A stretch of DNA of 64,000 nucleotides, taken from contig JBBHKE010000890.1 in NCBI GenBank assembly GCA_037447655.1, positions 372,001 to 436,000 on the forward strand. The letters run 5' to 3'. This DNA comes from Zygnema cylindricum (Eukaryota; Streptophyta; Zygnematophyceae; Zygnematales; Zygnemataceae). This document shows, one piece after another, positions 24,601 to 33,615 of this stretch. The notes beneath the pieces are model-generated. The model was given only the letters and a program-made list of their open reading frames with translations. It did no database searches and had not been told where the DNA came from. The first letter of the stretch is position 1; each line of letters begins with the position of its first letter. The translations under genes and the position numbers were made by a program.

Positions 24601-25044
24601 GATTTACCCAAAATGAGGGAATTGACTACGAGGAAACCTTTACCCCGATCGTCAGATTTCCCTTCGTCCGCATACTTTTTAGTCTGGCAGCAACGAAGAC
24701 ATAGAGGTGCACCAGATGGACATCAAGACAACCTCTTTGCGTGGAGAATTGGAACAGGAGCTCTTCATGCGACAACCCGAAGGATCTGTGGAGGAAGGAG
24801 AGGAGAGCAAGGTATGCCGACTGATTAAATATCTTTATGGTTTGAAACAGGTTCCTCGACAGTGGAATAAGAAGCTCGATGAGTTTCTTACCGGTTTGGG
24901 ATATATCCGGATTAGCTCAAATCACTCAATCTATGTTTTTGAAGATGAAGAAGGTGATATAATTATTGCAATTTATGTTGATGATATGCTTGTTTTGAGT
25001 AAATCAATGGAAAAAATTAATAAACTGAAAACCGATCTTAAGGG
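21632..25044 (+). pseudogene. Copia element A, 5' part: gag, protease, integrase, RT
   Basis: After a PBS-like AGTTATGGGCCTAT comes gag (FIYW near 21680; knuckle CHFCKKSRHYMVEC at about 22510, with R replacing the usual G), protease (IIDPGASMHMC near 22763, where DSGA has become DPGA), GAG-pre-integrase (WHKRLRHVN), integrase (HTDIWGP, RSDNGGEY, NPEQNGVAKR with K for the usual E) and reverse transcriptase (YVDDM near 24980). Several stops and frameshifts interrupt it. At 25044 it is split by element B and resumes at 37709. With at least one catalytic acid lost it is inactive and the oldest member of the nest. Confidence 0.9.
25040..25044. repeat. Target site duplication of element B, left
   Basis: AAGGG here is repeated exactly at 37704-37708 on the other side of element B. 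Confidence 0.9.
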
Positions 25045-25757
25045 TGTAATTCTGTGACCTCCATTGGTACACAGCATGTCCAGCTTATGTGAAGCCTCTA
25101 GGATAGTATATACACTTTTGACTTGGAAAATAAATAATTCCCACCCTGGGACGCAAAAACTTTGACTGACTACTTTGTTGTGTAGCCTAGACTCCCATGA
25201 GTCCGCTGCAAAAAGAATCACTGAAATTGCTCCCTTGACCATTAAGTTATGGCTGACCAAAGTTGGTCCATAAATAGAGGTGCACTCTGGGAGAGAGGCT
25301 GAAAAACCAAAAAATATTCTAAGTCCTAAGCTACCTCTCTAAACCTATATATAAGGTACTAGACCAATCATATGACTGTAAAGTACAAGAAGGTATAGGT
25401 ACCGCTGTACTTATTGTACGACCATAGTACGACATGGCAGGTCTGCTGACGCGTGTCAGTTCTGGAGCCGTAGTTGCTCCTCTTGTTATATCTGTTGTCC
25501 AACCATATGTTGCCATGTGTCATCCGCCGACATCTAGTCCGCAAATCGCAAAACTTCTATTTTGGCATTCCGACTCCACTGTGAGTTGTCCAATCAGATC
25601 CGACATTTGATTTCGTCCGTTGAAATTACATGTCGATTCGGGTATTTCGTGCGGTCCGATTTCGTGCAAACCGGTATGTCGAGTAATTTGTTTAAAAAAA
25701 CGGAATATTCGACGTGGTACATCTTTAAATAAATATCGCGTTATATACGTGTATCGC

Positions 25758-25833
25758 TCTTCTAAGACCTATTGGATAAGGCGTATGGCTAGTCCGTACC
25801 GCGGTCATCCAGAGGTCCTTAGATCAACTCCCA
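25758..25833 (+). promoter_or_regulatory. tRNA-like block in LTR of B
   Basis: AGACCTATTGGATAAGGCG resembles a tRNA D-arm (A box), and AGATCAACTCC a B box. It lies on the strand opposite to the element's mRNA. The right LTR has the same block at about 37466-37552 with B-box-like GGATCAATTCC. Confidence 0.45.
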
Positions 25834-25914
25834 CAATTGGCAGAGTATGTTTTGCAAAGACAATATTAGTGGTCTGCCTGTCTCTTTAGCTGGTAGAGGC
25901 AGCCATGGCTGCCT

Positions 25915-25950
25915 GCAGGTCCTCAGTAACTACGACAAGTATGAGGACTG
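25915..25950 (+). other. Conserved LTR hairpin (element B)
   Basis: Stem GTCCTCA / TGAGGAC pairs perfectly around the loop GTAACTACGACAAGTA. The loop matches those in the LTRs at 29136, 40498, 45819 (minus) and 51488 (minus). Confidence 0.6.
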
Positions 25951-25995
25951 CTGTAAGGTCACAAGAGAGACTACAAAATACCTCTTTTTTCAACA

Positions 25996-28204
25996 CTCCC
26001 CTTATTTTCTAGTCTATTTTTTGCTTTTGTCCACACTTCTCCCTACAAAATAATAATTTAGAAGAAGGAACCGGTTTAGTCTTCATATCTACTACCATCT
26101 CACCATCTCGTCTATATTCCAAACTAATGATTTTATTCTCAACTTTCTCCCTAACAAAGCTCCAACGAATATCTATGTGTTTTGCTTTAAAATGATGCTT
26201 ACGGTTTGCTGCAATTGCAATCGCAGCTTAATTATCACAAAATATCTTTTGTACTTCATTTTTCATGTATCCCAAACCTTGAAGCAAAGATTTCACCCAC
26301 GTTAATTCTTTTACACCAGAACAAGAGGCCATATACTCAGCCTCCATGGTGGACTCTGCAATCATCTTTTGTTGCTTACTGCTCCAACAACAAGCCCCAT
26401 TCCCAACATACAACACATATCCAGAAGTACACCTCCTCATCGGAGCATCCCCATAACAGGCATCACTCCAAGTAGTGATGTCAGTGTTATCCCCACCCAG
26501 ACGCAACCACAAATCTCTTGTTCCTACCAAATACCGCATGACCCTTTTGGTCGCTTACCCATCTTTCTTCCTAGGATCATTCAGACTCCTTCTTAATACT
26601 CCCATAGCTGCAGCTATATCAAGACGAGTACAATTCATAAAGTAGATCAAACTATCGACAACCTGTATGTACGCAATAGTTTGCATGAACTTGCTTTCCT
26701 CAAGTCCTAGCTCATTATCCAAGATCAAGACTCCCTCCTCTGAGCTCCCCTGATTTCCCTACTTTAAGTCCATTGGAGTCGTACAGCTATTTGCCTTTTC
26801 CATTTGAAAATTTTCAAGCATAATCCTAATTGCTTCCTTTTGAGTCAGTCTAATTGTTTTCTTTTCTCTATCCCTCTCCATTTGAATTCCCAAAATGTAC
26901 TTTGCCACCCCCAAATCTTTCGTTTCAAATCTACTCTTTAGATCCTTTTTCAATCTATTAATTTTCACCCAGGGATTTACTCAAAACAGGCAAATCATCA
27001 ACATATATGACAATGAAAATTATACCTTCCTCATCCTCAAATAAGTAGATGGAATGATCCGAACTGATTCGGATATATCCCAAACTTGTCCAAAGCTTGT
27101 CCAACTTTTTGTTCCATTGGCGTGGAGCTTGCTTTAGTCCATAAAGGGAATTTATCAATCTGCACACCTTGCTTTCTTCTCCTTTCTCCACAAATCCTTC
27201 CGGTTGTCGCATGAAGATCTCCATCTGGTGCACTTCTATGTCTTCCGCTGCCGCGAGACTAAGTAGAATCCGGACGGATGGGAATCTAACAACTACAGCA
27301 AATGTCTCCTCATAATCGATTCCCTCCTTCTGTGTGAACCCTTTTGCCACTAATCTAGCTTTGTATCGCTCGATAGTGTTATCTGGATTGAGCTTCAACT
27401 TAAATACCCACTTGCACCCTATTGGTTTACTATGCGGAAGGCAATTCACCAACTCCCAAGTGTTTGCTTACATAATGGAAGCCATCTCATCATTAATATC
27501 AGTCACCCATCTCCCACTTTCCGGACTATTAACTGCTTCTGAGTAAGTCTGGGGTTCGCTCAAATGTGATAGCTTAGTTAACTTATTACTCACCTGTCTC
27601 TCTTGAAGTCTCTTGGTGCTTCTCCTTCCTCCTTCATATTCTGACGCGGGAATCGAAGGTAATCTCGGGTTCCTGCGTACAACTTCACCTTCTCCCCTAT
27701 CCGTGGAGTCCATCTCCGGTCGTTCATCGTCCGTTTCCTGTATTTCCTCGTTTTCTTCCTCGGTTTGAATCGGAAGATGTGACTCCAAAAGCGGGTCACT
27801 CTCGGTCAGATTTTTCTCTTCCTCTGCACGGTCAGGCTGAACCGGAGTTCGGTTAGTAGAATCTGCATCTAACTCACTTTCGGATTCAATTCTAATTCTG
27901 ACCGGTTTAGTATACTTAAAGGGATCTATGGATTTTCCTTCATCCATAACTACCAAGTGTTTTACTAGAATTATGTCTTCTCTACCGAGATCATAAACTC
28001 TATACCCTTTTACGTTCTCATCATACCCAAGTAAGTATCCGGCTTTCCTCTAGCATCTAACTTCCAATCAGATTTTTCTGTGTTTAAACTAAACACTTGA
28101 CTTCCAAACACCTTTAAGTGTGATATGTTAGGTTTTCTCTCGGTCCATCTTTCATAAGGTGTTTGACCTTTAACAGTTGAGGTAATGACTCTATTTTTGA
28201 GATA
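25996..28204 (-). pseudogene. Copia element B, 3' part: integrase end, RT, RNase H
   Basis: From 28204 leftward it encodes the C-terminal integrase region, an acidic linker (27956-27468), reverse transcriptase (27452-26958; [20 protein letters not shown] and YVDDL) and RNase H (26539-26228; TTWSDACYGD, CDN). A polypurine tract precedes the 3' LTR. Stops and frameshifts are frequent. The frame is split at 28204/34623 by element C. Confidence 0.9.
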
Positions 28205-28209
28205 GTTAG
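28205..28209. repeat. Target site duplication of element C, left
   Basis: GTTAG is repeated exactly at 34618-34622 on the other side of element C. Confidence 0.9.
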
Positions 28210-28964
28210 TGCAATTCTGTGTCCTCCATTGGACTACAGAATACAGGAAGCCTCTAGATAGTGGTTAACTAACCCACTTTAAGCCACGACCACTTCTGCC
28301 CAAGAAGGCAAACTGACAATTTGACTGCACCCCTGTATAGCCTGGACTCCCCTGATTCCGTAGCAAAAAGAATCACTGAAAACGGCCAACCAGCCGATAA
28401 GTTATAGGGTGGCAAAGATGCCAATTTATACAAACTCTCAAAGAGAGGACTATCTACCTAAATTTTCCTAAGTCCTAGTTTTTCCTACTTCCCTCTCACA
28501 GCTCCTATCTACTGCCTGTACGAACCAATCCCAAAACTGTATAGTACAAGAAAGTACTACTGCCGATGTACTTTCTGTACGGCCTCTGTACGACACGGCC
28601 ATTAAATGGACGCGTGTCCACTTTCCACTCGTCCGTACGTTCCTCGGAATTCCCGCGACCGAATGATGTCTTCCCACGTGGCGCCAGGTCATGCCACGTC
28701 ACTAAATGCCAAAATGACCATTCCGGGATTTTGGCGATGATGTGCGCTGTTAGATTTGACGTGAAATTTAATCTCGGCCGTAATAAATACTTGCGCGATA
28801 TTTGTTTCGCTTTCGAAACAAAATGCGCGATATCCATTTCAAACAAGTACAGTACTTCGTATTTCGCAGAACTGTATCTATGTGTGGCGTTAAGGGTTTC
28901 AGTTAAATGAATCTAGTACATTACAATAGTTTAAATAGTAATGAAACCCTATATCTCCTAACGG

Positions 28965-29040
28965 ACTTCTACGACAGACTGGTTAGAGCTAACGGCTACG
29001 CCGCGCTCTGCCGGTCGGGGGTTCGAGTCCTGCCGGACTC
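28965..29040 (+). promoter_or_regulatory. tRNA-like Pol III promoter block in LTR of C
   Basis: TACGACAGACTGGTTAGAGC reads like a tRNA D-arm (A box) and GGTTCGAGTCC (29020-29030) is a perfect B box. CGGGG / TCCTG can form the T stem. The anticodon arm is malformed (long loop, 4-bp stem CGGC/GCCG), so it is not a working tRNA gene. It is antisense to the retrotransposon mRNA. The identical block in the other LTR is at 34331-34407. Confidence 0.6.
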
Positions 29041-29110
29041 AACCTTTTGTTGAGAGTGGCTTAAGCCACTCTTTAGTCCTTCCTATAGAGTTGAGGTAGC
29101 CATGGCTCCA

Positions 29111-29172
29111 TTGCTCTCTCTCTCTCTCTCCTTCAGTGACTACAACAAGTATGGGGGCGAGAGAGAGAGAAG
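29111..29172 (+). other. Conserved LTR hairpin (element C, left)
   Basis: A CT-repeat arm pairs with a GA-repeat arm, then CCTTCA pairs with TGGGGG around the loop GTGACTACAACAAGTA. TTTT follows at 29195-29198. The right LTR has the same structure near 34480-34535. Confidence 0.6.
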
Positions 29173-29252
29173 AAATAGAGGCAGGCTGCCTACATTTTCT
29201 TTTCTAATAAATTTAGACCTAGAAAATATAATAAAAACCATTTATTTCAACA

Positions 29253-29266
29253 CTCCCCTTATTTTC
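29253..29266 (-). other. Polypurine tract of element C
   Basis: GAAAATAAGGGGAG on the minus strand lies directly before the 3' LTR and would prime plus-strand DNA synthesis. It overlaps the TAG stop codon of the polyprotein ORF by one base. Confidence 0.9.
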
Positions 29267-32200
29267 TAGTCAAATTTTAATTTTTCTTTTAACCCGCATT
29301 TCTCCCGACAATATTTTAATTTAGGAGAGGGCACAGGTTTTGTCATCATGTCAGCCACCATTTCTTCATCAGGTCTATACACGAGATTTAAAATTTTATT
29401 TTCAACTTTTTCTCTTACGAAGCTTAATCTTATGTCCATATGTTTTGCTTTGAAGTGATGTTTTGGATTGGCTGCGATTGCGATTGCAGCTTGATTATCG
29501 CAAAAGATTTCATGCACTCCCTCCTTCATATATCCCAGTTCTTGCAACAATGACTTCACCCACATTAGTTCTTTCACAGCAGAACAAGACGCCATATACT
29601 CAGCCTCCATAGTATACTGAGCAACCACCTTTTGTTGCTTACTGCTCCAACAGCAAGCACCTTCTCCAACATACAACACATACCCAGAAGTGCATCGTCT
29701 CATAGGTGCGTCTCCATAACTGGCATCACTCCAAGTAGTGATGTCAGTGTGCTCCCCTCCCAAATGCAACCATAACTCTCTAGTTCCCACTAGATATCTC
29801 ATGACTCTCTTGGCTGCCTCCCAATCCCTCTCCCTAGGATCATTAAGACTCCTACTGAGTACACCAACTGCCGCCGCTATGTCCGGCCTGGTACAATTCA
29901 TAAAATAGATTAAGCTTCCTACGACTTGTCTATAAGGGATAGACTTCATGAACTCTCTCTCCTCTGGACTCATCTGATCGTCTAAGATCATCACTCCTCC
30001 TTCTACACTCCCATCACTTACTTTTTTCAAGTCCATGGGAGTGGTACAACTGTTAGCATTTTCCATCTGGAATTTCTCAAGCATATTACCTATTGCTTCT
30101 TTTTGAGTAAGTCTGATAATTTTCTTCCCCCTATCTCTCTCCATTTGGATCCCCAAAATATATTTTGCCTCCCCTAAATCCTTCATATCAAATCGGCCCC
30201 TAAGATCTTTCTTTAGTCTATTGATATTCTCCAAAGACTTACTTAACACAAGCAGATCATCCACATAAATTGCAATAAAAATGACACCATTCTCATCTTC
30301 AAACATATAGATAGAATGGTCAGAGCTGATCCGGATGTATCCCACATCAGTGAGAAACTCATCTAGTTTCTTATTCCACTGTCGGGGAGCCTGTTTCAGT
30401 CCATATAAGGATTTTATGAGCCTGCACACTTTGCTCTCTTCTCCTTCTTCCACAAACCCCTCGGGTTGCCTCATAAAAATTTCTTCCTCTAACTCACCAT
30501 TAAGAAAAGCAGTCTTAATGTCCATCTGGTGAATTTCCATGTCTTCCGCTGCAGCCAGACTGAGGAGAATCCTTACCGATGGGAACCGAACAACTGGAGC
30601 AAAGGTCTCCTCATAGTCAATCCCCTCTTTTTGGGTGAACCCCTTCGCTACCAATCGAGCCTTATACCTCTCAATTGTATTATCTGGGTTCAGTTTTAGT
30701 TTAAATACCCATTTACATCCAATAGGTTTTCTGTCTGGAGGGCAATCCGCTAGTTCCCAAGTATTTGCTTCCATGATAGAAGCCATCTCATCATTTATGG
30801 CTCTAATCCATCTTTCTTTCTCTGGACTATTCACTGCCTCTAAGTAAGACTGAGGCTCATCTGGGTGAGATAGCTTAGTTACCTTATGGGCAGCTTGTTT
30901 TTCCTGTATCCTTTTGCTGCTCCTCCTTCCTCCCTCAAACTCCGAAGCTGGAATGGATGGAAGTCTTGGATTTCTTCTCACTGTCTCATCGGCTCCCCTG
31001 TCCATAAAAACCGTATCTTGTCCCGCTTCTTCCATCTCCTCGAAGTCCATAGGAGTATGTGAGGTTTTCGGTGAGTCTCCTGTATCTTCGATCTCCCCTG
31101 AATCTGTAATCACAGTTTCACTTATGTCTTTTTCGGGAACGACTGAGTTCTCCTCACTTTCGGACTCAAATTTGATCCTTATCTTCTCTGTATATTTGAA
31201 GGGGTCAAATGACTTCCTTTCATCCATGACAACTAAGTGTTTGACCAAAATGATATCTTTCTTTGCTAAGTCATAGACTCTATATCCCTTAACATCCTCA
31301 TCATATCCCACAAAGTATCCAGGTTTTCCCTTAGCATCTAGTTTCCAGTTTTTCCTATCCGTGTCAAGACTGTAAACTTGGCTACCAAATACTTTAAGGT
31401 GTGAGATATCTGGTTTCCTTCCAACCCATCTCTCATAAGGTGTAACTCCCTTTACAGCTGAGGTAAGGACTCTATTTTTAATATAGTTGGCACAGTTCAT
31501 TGCCTCTACCCAAAATCTCTTTCCTATTTTCTTGTCTGCCAACATACTGCATGCACTATCTCCTAGTGTTCTATTCAACCTCTCAGCTACCCCATTTTGT
31601 TCCGGGTTATATGGTACAGTTTTCTGGTGTTGCACTCCCTCATCTCTAAGATATTCCTCAAATTGGTTAGAGGTATATTCTCCCCCATTATCACTCCTTA
31701 TCCTCTTAATAGGGGTTTCATGCAATTTCTCACTCCATGCTTTATACACTTTGAAGTAAGTTGATGCTTCAGACTTATTTTTCAGAAAGTAGACTCTAGA
31801 GTATCTAGACCAATCATCAGTTATTGTCATCATAAACCTCTTTCCTCCAACCGAAGGTACTTTTGCAGGTCCCCAAATGTCTGTGTGGACCAAATCTAAC
31901 ACTTTCTCACCTCTATATGTGGCGGCTTTGGGAAAGGGAAGTCTGTGAGCCTTACCTTGAGCACAACCACTACAATCATCCATCACTTCATTATCCCCAA
32001 ACTGAATGCCATCTACTACCCCAAGCTTTTTCATTTCCCTTAACCTATCAAAATGCACATGCCCCAATCGCTTATGCCAAATCATCACCTTAGGAACACC
32101 AACATAGTAAGCATTCTTCTTTTCATTACTCAAGTTAAGCCTAAACATTCCTTGGCTACCCTTATCTGCCGTAAAGTAAACTTCATCTCGATACTTAGCT

Positions 32201-33615
32201 GTAAAGACTCCCTTTCTAGTGAAAGTATCAAACTCTTTGTCATCTAACACAGACGTAGAGACAAGATTTTTACTCAGCTGGGGAATGTAAAGTACATCTG
32301 AGAATGTAAGTATCGAAGTCTTTCCCTCCACTAAGACTTTCAGATCTACTGATCCCACTAGATCTGTAGTAACCACTCTCCCATCCCCATACTCTATCTC
32401 TACAGTAGGAATCTTTCTTAACTTAGTGAAGAGTTCTTTATCACGACACATATGCATGGATGCACCTGAGTCGATGATCCATCCTTCCTGTGGAGCTTCC
32501 CGAATTGCTCCAAGGGCACACTTTTGTCTCCGAGGGATCTCCTTCTCCTCCAGACTCTCGTCAAGAAGAAGCTCCCCATCCTCCTCAGAAGACTCATCCT
32601 CGCTTTCTCCTGACACTTTTGTAACCACAAGTGCCTTTTTCTTCCCTTCGGAAGGACCTCCTCCACGGTTCTCTTGGAGCCTTAGCTCTGATAGTTTGAC
32701 ACAATCTGCAATAAAGTGTCCCGGCTTTTTGCAATAGTGACAAAGACCCTTTGGGGGCCTCTGTCCCCCAGACAGATCTCTTTCCCCTCTATAAGGTTTC
32801 TTCGGGTCCTTCCCCCATTGATCCCCTCCTGCTGCTAGAGCTTGAATGCTCTTTCCTCCTCTCCTAATCTCCATTGTGTTTTCCTGCACAAGTATCATCC
32901 TAACTACTGTGTTCCATTTCCATGAACTATCAGGCATTCCCTGTACTCTGTACACTATGTTTTCAAACTCATCTGGTAATTTCATGATAAGGGTGTTAAC
33001 TTTCATTTTCATTGTACCTGTCCATCCGGCACTTTCCATTTCCATATACAAACAAGAAAGATCATTACAGTAATCTAACATCTTTCCTCCTTTGTAAGTG
33101 TAACTCAATAATTTTTGCTCAGCCAACTGGAGCTCCTGAATAGTTCCAGCTCTATAAATCTCCACTAAACTCTCCCACAACTCCTCCGCTTTGTAAATGT
33201 GAAGATGAGGAGTGGCCAAACCTTGAGTGAGGTGCCTCAGAATGAAGTTCTTGGCAGCCATGTTTACATCCTCCCACATTTGAGTATCGTTCTCCACGGT
33301 CTTCACGGTCGCCGCTCCCGATACTGTGGCAATAGGAGTGAGGGGTGTCTCCTTCCCTTTGTCCTTTTCGGACACACTGCTGTCCCCATCATCTGCCTCC
33401 TCCGCTGAGGCAGCCGTTGTTGCAGAGAACCTTACTCCCCCAAATCCTGGTGGAGTTCCCGAAGGCGGACGTTTCACTTGTCCACTCACGATACCCCAGT
33501 ATCGTTTTTCACACAAAGCTCCCATCATCATGGCTTCCCAATAGATAAACCCAGATCCATTGAAGGTGGGTACCCTAGAGGGTGGGCCCATAACCTGGAA
33601 TTCTGTGTCCTCCAT
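29266..33615 (-). CDS. Ty1/copia Gag-Pol polyprotein, intact (element C)
   Basis: A single uninterrupted ORF of 1449 codons. Domains in order: gag (about 1-280) with zinc knuckle CHYCKKPGHFIADC near 292; aspartic protease with IIDSGASMHMC near 380; GAG-pre-integrase with WHKRLGHVH and CSGCAQGK; integrase DD35E (HTDIWGP, RSDNGGEY, NPEQNGVAER); reverse transcriptase ([41 protein letters not shown] near 1118); RNase H (TTWSDASYGD, TMEAEYMA, CDNQAA, KHMDIR). All expected catalytic residues are present. The first ATG is 20 bases inside the 5' LTR, so residues 1-6 are LTR-encoded; a second ATG at residue 9 lies inside the primer binding site. The stop overlaps the polypurine tract. The element could be autonomous and active. 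Confidence 0.97.
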   Translation of the reverse strand: MEDTEFQVMGPPSRVPTFNGSGFIYWEAMMMGALCEKRYWGIVSGQVKRPPSGTPPGFGGVRFSATTAASAEEADDGDSSVSEKDKGKETPLTPIATVSGAATVKTVENDTQMWEDVNMAAKNFILRHLTQGLATPHLHIYKAEELWESLVEIYRAGTIQELQLAEQKLLSYTYKGGKMLDYCNDLSCLYMEMESAGWTGTMKMKVNTLIMKLPDEFENIVYRVQGMPDSSWKWNTVVRMILVQENTMEIRRGGKSIQALAAGGDQWGKDPKKPYRGERDLSGGQRPPKGLCHYCKKPGHFIADCVKLSELRLQENRGGGPSEGKKKALVVTKVSGESEDESSEEDGELLLDESLEEKEIPRRQKCALGAIREAPQEGWIIDSGASMHMCRDKELFTKLRKIPTVEIEYGDGRVVTTDLVGSVDLKVLVEGKTSILTFSDVLYIPQLSKNLVSTSVLDDKEFDTFTRKGVFTAKYRDEVYFTADKGSQGMFRLNLSNEKKNAYYVGVPKVMIWHKRLGHVHFDRLREMKKLGVVDGIQFGDNEVMDDCSGCAQGKAHRLPFPKAATYRGEKVLDLVHTDIWGPAKVPSVGGKRFMMTITDDWSRYSRVYFLKNKSEASTYFKVYKAWSEKLHETPIKRIRSDNGGEYTSNQFEEYLRDEGVQHQKTVPYNPEQNGVAERLNRTLGDSACSMLADKKIGKRFWVEAMNCANYIKNRVLTSAVKGVTPYERWVGRKPDISHLKVFGSQVYSLDTDRKNWKLDAKGKPGYFVGYDEDVKGYRVYDLAKKDIILVKHLVVMDERKSFDPFKYTEKIRIKFESESEENSVVPEKDISETVITDSGEIEDTGDSPKTSHTPMDFEEMEEAGQDTVFMDRGADETVRRNPRLPSIPASEFEGGRRSSKRIQEKQAAHKVTKLSHPDEPQSYLEAVNSPEKERWIRAINDEMASIMEANTWELADCPPDRKPIGCKWVFKLKLNPDNTIERYKARLVAKGFTQKEGIDYEETFAPVVRFPSVRILLSLAAAEDMEIHQMDIKTAFLNGELEEEIFMRQPEGFVEEGEESKVCRLIKSLYGLKQAPRQWNKKLDEFLTDVGYIRISSDHSIYMFEDENGVIFIAIYVDDLLVLSKSLENINRLKKDLRGRFDMKDLGEAKYILGIQMERDRGKKIIRLTQKEAIGNMLEKFQMENANSCTTPMDLKKVSDGSVEGGVMILDDQMSPEEREFMKSIPYRQVVGSLIYFMNCTRPDIAAAVGVLSRSLNDPRERDWEAAKRVMRYLVGTRELWLHLGGEHTDITTWSDASYGDAPMRRCTSGYVLYVGEGACCWSSKQQKVVAQYTMEAEYMASCSAVKELMWVKSLLQELGYMKEGVHEIFCDNQAAIAIAANPKHHFKAKHMDIRLSFVREKVENKILNLVYRPDEEMVADMMTKPVPSPKLKYCREKCGLKEKLKFD
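33583..33595 (-). other. Primer binding site of element C
   Basis: GGTTATGGGCCCA directly follows the 5' LTR. It is complementary to the anticodon arm (TGGGCCCATAACC) of eukaryotic initiator tRNA-Met, not to its 3' end. Drosophila copia is known to use a 5' half of that tRNA as primer. In this element the same bases are codons for V-M-G-P of gag. Confidence 0.85.

Larger units (their letters stand above)
25045..25995 (-). mobile_element. 3' LTR of copia element B
   Basis: It starts TGTAATTCTGTGACCTCCATT and ends TTTTTTCAACA. It matches 36761-37703 with many substitutions, so the insertion is older than that of element C. It contains a tRNA-like block (25758-25833) and a hairpin (25915-25950), then TTTTTT at 25985-25990. 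Confidence 0.9.
28210..29252 (-). mobile_element. 3' LTR of copia element C
   Basis: It begins TGCAATTCTGTGTCCTCC and ends ATTTATTTCAACA. It matches 33596-34617 nearly perfectly: I see roughly ten substitutions, CT-repeat length changes and one gap of about 19 bp (left-only sequence around 28500-28522). It contains a tRNA-like block, a perfect 20-bp palindrome (29053-29072), the conserved hairpin and a TTTT run. Confidence 0.95.

Noticed and set aside
28566-28910. 113-114-codon ORFs in the LTRs of element C (both strands)
   Set aside because: They are duplicated with the LTR, have no domain, and are not kept in other LTR subfamilies.
28965-29040. Functional tRNA gene
   Set aside because: A and B boxes and a T-arm are present, but the anticodon arm is malformed and the acceptor stem does not close; treated as tRNA-like.
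30335-33548. Many plus-strand ORFs across element C
   Set aside because: Antisense shadows of the 1449-codon polyprotein.
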